Origin: Chitinophagaceae bacterium
GTDB lineage: Bacteria; Bacteroidota; Bacteroidia; Chitinophagales; Chitinophagaceae
DNA: 9,862 bases
NCBI GenBank assembly: GCA_019454915.1
Contig: JACFNM010000143.1
Coordinates: forward strand, 1-9,862
Direction of reading: 5' to 3'
The position numbers and the translations under genes are program-made. Below the pieces are notes generated by a model. The model had not been told where the DNA came from and ran no database searches. It was given only the letters and a program-made list of their open reading frames with translations. Shown here one piece after another: positions 1 to 6,680 of the stretch (its first letter is position 1; the number at the start of each line of letters is the position of its first letter).

Positions 1-1553
1 CAGATGAGTTATTTCAGTTGGTAAAGTCACTTGAAAAAGCCGAAAAGAGAAACTTTAAGCTTTTTGTACAGCGCAATGCCACCCAAACCGGTAGAAAGAC
101 AGTTCAGTTGTTTGATGCCCTGGATAAGCTGGAAGATTATGACGAAGATTCGCTGCTGAAGCGAAATCCCACCATAAAAAAACAACAACTATCCAACCTA
201 AAAGCACAGCTCTATCGTCAGATTCTGGGTAGCTTACGCATATTAAAAGACGACAATAATATCCAGCTTCAGCTTCATGAGCTTATGGACTACTCCCGTA
301 TTCTATATGACAAAGGACTTTATCTCCAGAGTCTGAAGGTGCTTGAAAAAGTAAAGGAACACGCCCGGGAACAACACCAACTGACTTACCTGCTTCAAAC
401 GCTGATTTTTGAGAAAAAGATTGAAGGCTTATATATCACCCGGAGCATGGAAAACCGCGCCGAAGCGCTGGCGAGAGAAGTGGATGAGGTGGGAGACAAG
501 CTGGCCATGATGAACAAGCTATCCAATCTCTCCCTTCAATTGTATAGCTGGTATATCAACCTGGGGCACGCCCGCGGAGACAAAGACCGTCTCGCCATCA
601 AGACTTTTTTTGAATCCAACCTGCCCACCAATACGGGTATGTATCATGGCTTTTATGAAAAGCACTACCTGTATGAGAGTTACGTATGGTATGGATTTAT
701 CCTCCAGGACTTATTGATGTACTACCGTTACTGCCGGAAATGGGTGGACGCTTTTGAGAAAGAGCCGCTGATGAAAAAAGTGGATACACCGCTATATATC
801 AAGGGGCTGCACAATCTGCTCAATGCTCATTTTTTACTTCAGAACTATGACAAATTCAATACGGTATTAGAATCATTCGAGTACTTTTACCGTTCTAAAC
901 TGGCCAACACAAACGACAACAATAAGGTACAATCTTTTATATACCTGTACACCGCCAAAATCAATAAACATTTTTTAGATGGCAGCTTCACCGCGGGTTT
1001 AAAACTCATCCCCGAGATAGAATCCAAAATTTTGCAGTTCAGGTTAAAGATGGATCGCCACCGGATCCTGGTGTTTTACTATAAAATCGCCTGCCTGTAT
1101 TTTGGCAGCGGAGATAACGAGAAAGCCATTGAATATTTGAATAAAATCATCAACTGGAAAATGGATCTCCGGACTGACCTGCAATGTTATTCCCGGCTCC
1201 TGCACCTGATAGCCCATTATGAGTTAGGGAACTATATGCTGCTGGAATACCTGATAAAATCGGTTTACCGGTTTATGGCTAAAATGCAAAACCTCAGCGT
1301 GGTCGAAGAAGAGATATTCCGCTTTCTGAAAAAATCTTTCCACCTGGATCAGAAACAAATTAAAACCGCTTTCACCGGGCTAAAGAGAAAGCTGGAACAA
1401 TACAAGGACAACCCGCTGGAAAGCCGCTCTTTTATGTACTTAGATATCATTTCCTGGTTAGAAAGTAAAATCAAAGAAGTGCCGGTGCAGAATATCATCC
1501 AGGAAAATTTCAAAAAGGTCAAGACACACCGAAAGAGGGATCTCACGAATTAA
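1..1553 (+). CDS. Conserved TPR-like helical protein of unknown function (5' end cut by window edge)
   Basis: The reading frame is open to the left edge of the window. The first full in-frame codons (from base 3) read DELFQ and run straight into LVKSLEKAEKRNFKLF. The TTG at 18 is therefore unlikely to be the true start, and probably only a few N-terminal residues are missing. I recognise this as a Bacteroidota protein type of about 500 aa opening with DELFQL(I/V)KSL..SEKR.FKL, but know of no assigned function. It has no signal peptide, no membrane segment and no catalytic motif. It is rich in amphipathic helices and aromatic residues. A TPR-like helix pair (ACLYFGSGDNEKAIEYLNKI) lies at about residues 352-375, counted from the TTG. 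A cytoplasmic scaffold or protein-protein interaction role is only an inference. The gene is monocistronic as far as visible, ending before a hairpin terminator. Confidence 0.85.
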   Translation, partial: DELFQLVKSLEKAEKRNFKLFVQRNATQTGRKTVQLFDALDKLEDYDEDSLLKRNPTIKKQQLSNLKAQLYRQILGSLRILKDDNNIQLQLHELMDYSRILYDKGLYLQSLKVLEKVKEHAREQHQLTYLLQTLIFEKKIEGLYITRSMENRAEALAREVDEVGDKLAMMNKLSNLSLQLYSWYINLGHARGDKDRLAIKTFFESNLPTNTGMYHGFYEKHYLYESYVWYGFILQDLLMYYRYCRKWVDAFEKEPLMKKVDTPLYIKGLHNLLNAHFLLQNYDKFNTVLESFEYFYRSKLANTNDNNKVQSFIYLYTAKINKHFLDGSFTAGLKLIPEIESKILQFRLKMDRHRILVFYYKIACLYFGSGDNEKAIEYLNKIINWKMDLRTDLQCYSRLLHLIAHYELGNYMLLEYLIKSVYRFMAKMQNLSVVEEEIFRFLKKSFHLDQKQIKTAFTGLKRKLEQYKDNPLESRSFMYLDIISWLESKIKEVPVQNIIQENFKKVKTHRKRDLTN

Positions 1554-1580
1554 ACAGGCACGATTAACACATCATTTCTT

Positions 1581-1614
1581 AATTCGGGAAAATATTTACA
1601 GGTTTTCCCGGATT
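1581..1614 (+). terminator. Hairpin terminator after the TPR-like gene
   Basis: Arms 1581-1592 (aattcgggaaaa) and 1603-1614 (ttttcccggatt) pair over 12 bp with one G-U, around a 10-nt loop. The right arm runs into a short T-rich stretch (tttt at 1613-1616). It sits about 30 bases after the stop codon of the upstream gene, and the next gene starts more than 100 bases later. This fits an intrinsic terminator, although the T tract is short. Confidence 0.6.
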
Positions 1615-1730
1615 TTATCATTCTCAATACACAATAATCGTAATTTCCGATTTGACCCATTCTTAATCATCCGGTTAAGATCCTTTTAATTTTTATCATC
1701 AAAATCACCAGGTTTTAAAAAGCACGCACT

Positions 1731-3176
1731 ATGGCTGAGATCAAATTTTACAACGGACAAAAGATTCCACTCGAACTGCATAAGGCCCGCATCGTACAGA
1801 AACTTCACCTGGTACCGATTGAAAGAAGACTGGAAGCATTGTATGAAGGTGGTTTCAATACTTTCCGTTTAAACACTTCCGATGTATTCCTGGATATGCT
1901 TACGGATAGCGGAACCAATGCCATGAGTGATAATCAGCTTGCCGCCATGATGCAGGCAGACGATGCCTATGCGGGCTCCCAGAGTTTTATCCGGTTACAA
2001 AAAGCGGTGGAAGATGTGTTGGGTAAAAAATATTACCTGCCGGTTCACCAGGGACGCGCGGCTGAAAATATCATTTCGAATGTTTATGTAAAGAAAGGGA
2101 ATATTGTTCCCATGAACTACCACTTTACCACGGCGATGGCCCATATCACTCAATATGGCGGCAGCATGGCAGAACTTTTATATGATGAAGCCTACGTCGT
2201 TGATTCTTCGCATCCCTTTAAGGGAAATATGCACATTGAGAAATTAGAAGAACTGATTCAGCAGCAACCGGGCAATATACCGTTTATCAGGATGGAAGCA
2301 TCTACCAACCTGATTGGCGGACAGCCTTTCTCCCTGCAGAACCTGCGCGACGTAAGGGCCATTGCAGATAAATACAAAATCAAGCTGGTACTGGACGCCA
2401 GCCTGATAGGCGAGAATGCCTACCTGATACTAAAGCGTGAGCCGGAATTCAAGTCTTCTTCCATCGGTGAGATCATTAAAAAGATGACCGAACTGGCCGA
2501 TTTGGTTTACTTCTCAGCGCGAAAACTCAGTTCCTCACGCGGAGGGGGCATCTGTACCAATAACCACGCCCTGTACAAAGAAATGGAAACCCTGGTTCCC
2601 TTATTTGAAGGATTCTTAACCTATGGCGGTATTTCCATCAGGGAGATTGAAGCAATGACCGTCGGGCTGTACGAGACGCTGGATGAAACGGTGATCAGTC
2701 AAAGCCCTTCTTTTATAGAATACCTCGTGAATGCCTTACACGAAAAAGGCGTACCGGTTATCCGGCCTGCGGGTGTTTTGGGCGCACATATTGACGCCAT
2801 GCAGGTTTGCGCACATATCCCGCAAACACAATATCCGGCTGGTGCATTGGCGGCCGCCTTGTTCCTGGTATCCGGTATCCGGGGCATGGAAAGAGGATCC
2901 ATTTCCAATCAACGGGATGAACAGGGCAATGAAACCTACGCCGATATGGAGTTGGTGAGGCTGGCAGTACCCCGCCGGGTTTTTACGCTATCGCAAATTA
3001 AATACGTAGAAGACCGGATGACCTGGCTCTATCAAAACCGGCACCTCATCGGGGGATTAAAATTTGTGTATGAGCCTCCGGTGCTAAGATTTTTTATGGG
3101 AGGTCTGGAACCTACCAGCGATTGGCCCCAGCAACTCATGGCTCAGTTCAGGAAAGATTTTGGCGATAGTTTGTAG
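1731..3176 (+). CDS. Tyrosine phenol-lyase/tryptophanase-family PLP beta-eliminating lyase
   Basis: This 481-aa protein matches the fold-type I beta-eliminating lyase family (TPL/TnaA, usually 455-475 aa) end to end. Family blocks in order: LTDSGTNAMSD (57-67), DAYAGS (78-83, Tyr80), HQGRAAEN (106-113), HFTT (131-134, Phe132 to stack on PLP), NLIGGQP (193-199), LDAS (Asp222 for the pyridine N), SARK (262-265, Lys265 as Schiff-base lysine), GMERG (385-389), VRLAVPRR (409-416, carboxylate-binding Arg) and LRFF (452-455). Such enzymes release a phenol or indole, pyruvate and ammonia from tyrosine or tryptophan. Arg388 and Phe454 sit where TPL has its phenol-pocket Arg381 and Phe448, whereas tryptophanases have Ile and His, so the pocket looks TPL-like. 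The Arg of the usual DATR block is Leu225, and the lysine preceding the PLP lysine is Arg264. Substrate is therefore uncertain. The ATG start fits the family's N-terminus. No tnaC-like leader is visible. Automatic pipelines would probably call it tryptophanase. Confidence 0.88.
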   Translation: MAEIKFYNGQKIPLELHKARIVQKLHLVPIERRLEALYEGGFNTFRLNTSDVFLDMLTDSGTNAMSDNQLAAMMQADDAYAGSQSFIRLQKAVEDVLGKKYYLPVHQGRAAENIISNVYVKKGNIVPMNYHFTTAMAHITQYGGSMAELLYDEAYVVDSSHPFKGNMHIEKLEELIQQQPGNIPFIRMEASTNLIGGQPFSLQNLRDVRAIADKYKIKLVLDASLIGENAYLILKREPEFKSSSIGEIIKKMTELADLVYFSARKLSSSRGGGICTNNHALYKEMETLVPLFEGFLTYGGISIREIEAMTVGLYETLDETVISQSPSFIEYLVNALHEKGVPVIRPAGVLGAHIDAMQVCAHIPQTQYPAGALAAALFLVSGIRGMERGSISNQRDEQGNETYADMELVRLAVPRRVFTLSQIKYVEDRMTWLYQNRHLIGGLKFVYEPPVLRFFMGGLEPTSDWPQQLMAQFRKDFGDSL

Positions 3177-3226
3177 ATGGGAAAAGTGCATAGAGGATAT
3201 TATCTGTAATCAAAAAACAACAGGGT

Positions 3227-3263
3227 AATCCGCAGATCAGCTTCGTGTGCTGATCTGCGGATT
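3227..3263. terminator. Perfect 15-bp hairpin, probable bidirectional terminator
   Basis: Arms 3227-3241 (aatccgcagatcagc) and 3249-3263 (gctgatctgcggatt) are exact reverse complements around a 7-nt loop. The hairpin lies 50 bases past the lyase stop codon. On the minus strand it is followed by a T6 run (plus-strand A run at 3212-3217) and begins 5 bases after the stop codon of the minus-strand remnant at 3269. It can thus terminate both converging transcripts. The plus side has only a weak T tract, so the minus-strand reading is the stronger one. Confidence 0.7.
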
Positions 3264-3268
3264 CTCAA

Positions 3269-3361
3269 TTACTTCAGCCCTTTGGGAAAGCTGGGGACAA
3301 AGTTCCACAAGAACATAGAAGATACGAAGTCGGAGACATCGTACAGCACAAATTGCGGTCG
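3269..3361 (-). pseudogene. C-terminal remnant of an unrecognised minus-strand gene
   Basis: A 30-codon open stretch in this frame reads as a natural protein tail: RPQFVLYDVSDFVSS, then MFLWNFVPSFPKGLK and TAA. It is unusually rich in aromatic and hydrophobic residues, and its stop codon sits just before a strong hairpin with a minus-strand T run. The frame is closed by an in-frame TAA at 3362-3364, and no start codon produces a plausible gene. I do not recognise the family. The best reading is the end of a gene whose body has been lost or frameshifted. It could instead be chance, since the stretch is short. Confidence 0.3.
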
Positions 3362-3406
3362 TTACCCGGGAAGGAAGACCGCGGCCCCGCTGCTAATAAA
3401 ACCATC

Positions 3407-3811
3407 CTATATAATAAAGCCAAGATAGTTTTTTGAATGAATGACTGAAAATGGCACGCCGGGATATGCTTTTGCGAAAGCAACCGGAACTTTTACCTTC
3501 TCCTCCTTCCATTTGAATTCATAAGCGCGAAGTACGGCATTTTGTTCTTCTACGAGATCAATCTCCTGCTGATCGTAGGTGCGCCAGAAATAGCTGTTTA
3601 CCAAATGATGTTTGTAAGCATTATACTTTATCCGTTCAGACGCTATATAGTTTTCCCACAGCATGCCCATATCCTGCCGTAGGGCAGGCAAATTAAAATT
3701 GCTTACCAGTGCGTTGCGTATGCCGTTATCATAAAAATACCAATGGCTGCTTTTGGTTACTTCTTTTCGCAGACTTTTGCTATATCCGCGCCGGTTATAT
3801 ATTACAAACAC
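3407..3811 (-). pseudogene. DUF4143 C-terminal half of an AAA+ ATPase, N-terminal ATPase domain missing
   Basis: The 134 residues match the C-terminal DUF4143 region of the widespread bacterial AAA+ ATPase/DUF4143 proteins, normally about 380-400 aa. Blocks seen: SKSLRKE (11-17), YFYDNGIRNAL (25-35), LWENYIASER (51-60), YFWRTYDQQEID (74-85) and YEFKW (97-101). The Asp85...Glu98-x-Lys100 arrangement is like a PD-(D/E)xK nuclease fold. Family members begin with a P-loop ATPase, and no Walker A or B is present here or upstream on this strand. The only start is a GTG at 3809-3811, inside what should be the middle of the protein (K-V-F-V-I-Y). The codon before it borders the inverted repeat at 3813-3830. 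I infer a 5'-deleted remnant. Whether the fragment is still expressed cannot be told. Confidence 0.8.
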
Positions 3812-3812
3812 T

Positions 3813-4052
3813 TTTCTTCGCCGCGACGTCTCCCAATGGCTTTGTGCTTAGCCGGGACGTTGCGGATTATGTAATCCCTACTTTCTTGATATTTCTATAC
3901 TGCCAGATAGCTGGTTTAATATATCTGTTTGCAGTAACAGGCATGTGATTGACTAATGAATTTCAAATTTAACGAAAACTGTTCGCCACGTCCCCGTCAA
4001 CTTTATACATAACTTCAACATTTTCCATGCGGAAGACGTGGCGGCGAAGAAA
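3813..4052. mobile_element. Gene-free segment bounded by 18-bp inverted repeats (MITE-like or recombination scar)
   Basis: The left end 3813-3830 (tttcttcgccgcgacgtc) and the right end 4035-4052 (gacgtggcggcgaagaaa) are reverse complements at 17 of 18 positions, with 204 bases between them. No credible gene lies inside. The left end abuts the broken DUF4143 gene, and the right end abuts the shortened MntA gene. This layout resembles a small non-autonomous insertion, but I could not find a convincing target-site duplication (left flank ...caaacac, right flank gtattaa...). A deletion or rearrangement between two copies of a dispersed repeat is equally possible. Confidence 0.45.
3984..4043. repeat. 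Internal inverted repeat CGCCACGTC / GACGTGGCG
   Basis: An exact 9-bp inverted repeat (3984-3992 and 4035-4043) is nested within the larger inverted-repeat segment and shares its right arm. The same core therefore occurs three times within 240 bases: at 3821-3830 in the variant CCGCGACGTC, at 3984 and at 4035. This allows two alternative hairpins. The flanking bases pair only partly, so this is repeat structure and not a terminator. Confidence 0.5.
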
Positions 4053-4066
4053 GTATTAAAAGTCAA

Positions 4067-4315
4067 ATGCCGCGGCTGAAGCAGAAGTACCCATTAGGCA
4101 GTTTGGCCTTCTTTGGTTCGGTGACGCGCAATGATTTTACCGGGCAGAGCGACGTAGATGTGATTGTTGATTTTCACAGCGATGATTTTTTACTATTCGT
4201 TCAATTGGCAGACGAACTGGAAAGAATTGCCCAAACAAAAGTGGATTTAATTTCACGGCGCAGCCTTAAGGAACGGCATTGGAACTACCTGAAAGATAAA
4301 TTGGTATATGCCTGA
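4067..4315 (+). CDS. mntA: MntA-like nucleotidyltransferase antitoxin (type VII toxin-antitoxin), N-terminus possibly shortened
   Basis: The 82-aa protein is a minimal nucleotidyltransferase. It has the GSX10DXD signature (Gly17-Ser18, Asp29, Asp31) and a third acidic residue, Asp60, in KVDLIS, giving a complete catalytic triad. In characterised pairs MntA adds AMP to a tyrosine of the HepT toxin and so neutralises it. It overlaps the downstream hepT by 8 bases, as usual for these pairs. Family members are commonly about 95-140 aa, with one more N-terminal helix. Here the in-frame codons before the ATG still read SIKSQ, which looks like part of that helix, but no ATG, GTG or TTG start occurs before the in-frame stop at 4010. 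The upstream sequence is the inverted repeat. The original start may have been lost, with translation now starting at the ATG at 4067. No Shine-Dalgarno sequence is seen. Confidence 0.85.
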   Translation: MPRLKQKYPLGSLAFFGSVTRNDFTGQSDVDVIVDFHSDDFLLFVQLADELERIAQTKVDLISRRSLKERHWNYLKDKLVYA

Positions 4316-4649
4316 CAGACCCGCGAAAATATTACTGGAAGATGTTTTGGAAGCAATTGCCAAAATAGAAAAATATACAGCGGAGTTTTCCTTGCAGGAG
4401 TTTTCCGCCTCCGACATGGTGATGGATGCTGTTGTAAGGAATATAGAAGTAATTGGCGAAGCCTGTGAGCAGTTACCAGCTTCTTTCTTAAATGAACATA
4501 CCGAAGTTGAATGGCATAAGCCTGTAAGTATGCGCAACCGTCTTATTCATGGGTATTTTTCGGTGGATACTGTGCTACTTTGGAATACCGTTACTGCTGT
4601 GCTTCCCGGATTCAAAAAGCAAATTACGCACTTGCTTAATAGCTTATAA
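4308..4649 (+). CDS. hepT: HepT-like HEPN toxin (DUF86, type VII toxin-antitoxin)
   Basis: This 113-aa all-helical protein has the HEPN RNase signature RX4HXY at Arg76, His81 and Tyr83 (RNRLIHGY). The Tyr is the one modified by the MntA partner in studied systems. The length is normal for HepT-like proteins (about 110-140 aa). The N-terminal EDVLEAIAKIEKYT and central NIEVIGEAC are typical DUF86 blocks. HEPN toxins of this group cut RNA and halt growth when not AMPylated. The ATG lies inside the last codons of mntA, so translation is likely coupled. The catalytic residues are intact, so the toxin is presumably active and needs a working antitoxin. Confidence 0.9.
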   Translation: MPDRPAKILLEDVLEAIAKIEKYTAEFSLQEFSASDMVMDAVVRNIEVIGEACEQLPASFLNEHTEVEWHKPVSMRNRLIHGYFSVDTVLLWNTVTAVLPGFKKQITHLLNSL

Positions 4650-4687
4650 TACGTAGCACCATTACAGCATCAGGGCATTTTCTTCGT

Positions 4688-4882
4688 TTATCTTTCGCAA
4701 AGTTTTCTGAAATTACTGACGTTGTTGGTGTGTTGGTGTTGCTCACCGCTTATAGTGTTCGGTGTCACCGACAACAATCTCTGGCACAGGTTATATGAAG
4801 TAATAGTTCCCGGGGTTCCTGTTATTAGCACGCTACCTGCATTCCTACGCCGCATATCAACAATAGCGATACTGCCGAACAC
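4688..4882 (-). other. Gene-free stretch, possible decayed fragment of an Ig-like (Big_2-type) surface protein
   Basis: Between hepT and the end of murQ (4650-4925) I find no credible gene. On the minus strand a 65-codon open stretch includes SIAIVD, then SVLITGTPGTITSYNL and LLSVTPNTISG. These loosely echo the repeated pattern (SIATVD..GVVTGV..GTATITY..) of Big_2/Ig-like repeats in large Bacteroidota surface proteins. There is no signal peptide, no start context and no second repeat. If real, it is a decayed piece. A chance open frame is the main alternative. Also present are a tandem duplication of gttggtgt (4724-4739) and a short palindrome, cggtg-t-caccg (4760-4770). Confidence 0.2.
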
Positions 4883-4925
4883 ACTTCAGGGTGGATTGGC
4901 ATAAAAAGTATCCCCGCGCCCCATC

Positions 4926-5741
4926 TTATTGCTGCGATTCCAGGGCTTTTTTCACACTGCCGTATTGTTCAAGCAGCGTTCTTGCCCGCGTATAATCTAA
5001 CCCGCTTAATTGCTCCATCAGCATCTTAGCGCCCCTGTCCAGTAATTTATGGTTGCTCAACTGCATATTCACCATCTTATTATCCTCTACCCTGCCCAAT
5101 TGAATCATGATAGCCGTGGAAATCATATTCAGCACCAGTTTCTGTGAAGTACCGCTCTTCATGCGGGTGCTGCCGGTAACAAATTCGGGTCCAACCGGCA
5201 ACTCAATCGGGAAATCTGCGACGCCGGTCAACGGGGCGCCGGGATTGTTGGTGATACATCCCGTAATAATTCCCTGCTCCCGGCATTTTCGCAAAGCGCC
5301 GATTACATAAGGAGTCGTCCCGCTCGCGGCTATACCAATCACTATATCTTTGGACTGAATCCCGTGCGCCTGCAAATCTTCCCAACCTTGTATGTCACTG
5401 TCTTCCGCAAATTCCACCGGCTGTGTCATGGCCTTTTCTCCGCCGGCTATAATGCCCACCACCAGGTCCGGAGATACCCCGTAAGTAGGCGGACATTCAC
5501 TGGCGTCAACAATGGCCAGCCGCCCGCTGGTACCCGCGCCGATATAAAACAATCTTCCGCCCGCCAACATCCTGTCCACCGCAGCATGCACCAGTTTCTC
5601 AATCGCCGGGATTACCTTTTCAATTACATAGGGCACTTTCTTGTCTTCCTCGTTGATATGCGTAAGAATCTCCCTGACGGGCATTTTTTCGAGGTGACGG
5701 TAAGGAGACGGTTGCTCGGTTATCTTTATGAAGTTATCCAT
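4926..5741 (-). CDS. murQ: N-acetylmuramic acid 6-phosphate etherase
   Basis: MurQ cleaves the D-lactyl ether of MurNAc-6-P in the cytoplasm to give GlcNAc-6-P and lactate, in peptidoglycan recycling. The 271-aa protein is a single SIS domain with the family's sugar-phosphate loop YIGAGTSGRLAIVDASECPPTYG (split as 66-78 and 79-88), containing Glu82, and AGGEKAMT...FAEDSD with Glu113. These two glutamates match by motif the pair held essential in the family. GIAASGTTPY (137-145) and TGSTRMKSGTSQK (189-201) complete the sugar-binding site. It is slightly shorter than E. coli MurQ (298 aa), mainly at the C-terminus. It lies 51 bases downstream of a sugar kinase gene on the same strand, with no terminator between them, so the two very probably form an operon. 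Confidence 0.96.
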   Translation of the reverse strand: MDNFIKITEQPSPYRHLEKMPVREILTHINEEDKKVPYVIEKVIPAIEKLVHAAVDRMLAGGRLFYIGAGTSGRLAIVDASECPPTYGVSPDLVVGIIAGGEKAMTQPVEFAEDSDIQGWEDLQAHGIQSKDIVIGIAASGTTPYVIGALRKCREQGIITGCITNNPGAPLTGVADFPIELPVGPEFVTGSTRMKSGTSQKLVLNMISTAIMIQLGRVEDNKMVNMQLSNHKLLDRGAKMLMEQLSGLDYTRARTLLEQYGSVKKALESQQ

Positions 5742-5792
5742 TGAATGTCGTGATTGAGTTTTTCCTTTAACAACTATTTCGATCCGCAGATT

Positions 5793-6638
5793 TTACCGGT
5801 GATAGGCTACCAAACCCTCCATCGGATTCTTTAGTATTTTCCCCGGGGTAAACTCATAGGAATGGCATAGCTGTGTGAGTACATCCTGAAAATAAAAAGA
5901 AATACCACCTACAAAGCTTACCGGCATCGTCCAGCTTTCCTTGAACTTACAAATATGCTGAAAGAAAAAATCGTTTAGTCCGTCCTCAAGAATGTTTTCA
6001 ATCATATAGTGCCCCCGGTTTTCCGACAGGAAAGGTGTAAAAGAAGCGAGATACCGGTTTGCAAGCGGTTTTTTATATACATTATCAAGTATTTCGGACG
6101 CAGATAAATGATACTTCGTATTAAATTGTTCCATCAGTTCATCATCAAAAGTACCATACATGAAATATTGCAGTACTTTTCTGCCGAGATAAGCCCCGCT
6201 TCCTTCATCTCCCAGCACATAACCCAGTCCGGGCCGGTTGACCGAAATTTTCTTTCCATTATAATAACAGGAACTCGACCCGGTGCCCAATATACAGGCT
6301 ACCCCCTTATCATCACCATATAAAGCCCTTGCCGCGGCCATTACATCGTGCGTTACCTCCACTTTCGACAATCCTTTAAAGACTAGCTTTAGCGCATTTT
6401 TAACAATCAGGTTGTTATTGGGATTAATGCACCCGGTTCCATAATAATACACTTCGTCTACACCCGCTTTTTCGATAAAGGGTAGTAATTCCTTTTCAAG
6501 AATTTCAGCTATTTGCCGGGTATTGAGAAAGTAAGGGCTGATCCCCTGGGTAAACACCGTTGTCGTCTTTTTCCCCTGCAGTAAACACCATTCTGCTTTG
6601 GTTGCTCCGCTATCTGCTATCAATTTTACAGATGCCAT
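5793..6638 (-). CDS. BadF/BadG-family amino-sugar kinase (likely MurNAc or GlcNAc kinase)
   Basis: The 281-aa protein has the ASKHA-fold kinase blocks of the N-acetylglucosamine kinase/BadF family. These are phosphate-1 loop ADSGATKAEW (8-17 region), THDVMAAARA with Asp98 as the probable catalytic base, phosphate-2 loop ILGTGSSS (116-123), GYVLGDEGSGAYLGRK (139-154) and an adenosine loop SFVGGIS (241-247). The genes run kinase then murQ. The adjacent etherase needs MurNAc-6-P and no PTS gene is in view, so I infer that it phosphorylates MurNAc, like the MurK described in Tannerella forsythia. A GlcNAc or dual-specificity kinase cannot be excluded. It has no signal peptide or membrane segment and is cytoplasmic. 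It starts 68 bases from the divergent S41 protease gene and has a good Bacteroidota -7 element upstream. Confidence 0.88.
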   Translation of the reverse strand: MASVKLIADSGATKAEWCLLQGKKTTTVFTQGISPYFLNTRQIAEILEKELLPFIEKAGVDEVYYYGTGCINPNNNLIVKNALKLVFKGLSKVEVTHDVMAAARALYGDDKGVACILGTGSSSCYYNGKKISVNRPGLGYVLGDEGSGAYLGRKVLQYFMYGTFDDELMEQFNTKYHLSASEILDNVYKKPLANRYLASFTPFLSENRGHYMIENILEDGLNDFFFQHICKFKESWTMPVSFVGGISFYFQDVLTQLCHSYEFTPGKILKNPMEGLVAYHR

Positions 6639-6680
6639 CGTTTTATTGAACTTAATTCAGGAAATTCGTGCTCTAAAAGC

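Noticed and set aside
1652..1680. TTGACC with TTAAGA 17 bases later, upstream of the lyase
   Set aside because: This is an E. coli-type pattern with a poor -10 and no TAnnTTTG match. It is not reliable in a probable Bacteroidota genome, so not called as a promoter.
3274..3483. 69-codon minus-strand open frame
   Set aside because: It overlaps the DUF4143 remnant in another frame, and its Cys/Ser-rich composition looks like a shadow. The neighbouring frame ending at 3269 reads more like protein.
3673..3688. CCTGCC-gtag-GGCAGG hairpin
   Set aside because: It lies within conserved DUF4143 codons (LPALRQD) and is explained by coding sequence.
3709..3948. 79-codon plus-strand open frame with a hydrophobic C-terminal half
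   Set aside because: Its first part is the antisense of the well-supported DUF4143 remnant, and the rest runs through the inverted-repeat segment. It has no start context and matches no family I know.
3964..3971. TAAATTTG on the minus strand, a TAnnTTTG match inside the repeat segment
   Set aside because: There is no -33 element at the right distance, and the downstream gene is a truncated remnant. The short motif is expected by chance in AT-rich DNA.
5782..5791. ATCCGCAGAT, also found in the arm of the hairpin at 3227-3263
   Set aside because: A 10-base match without extension or a paired arm here, so most likely coincidence.
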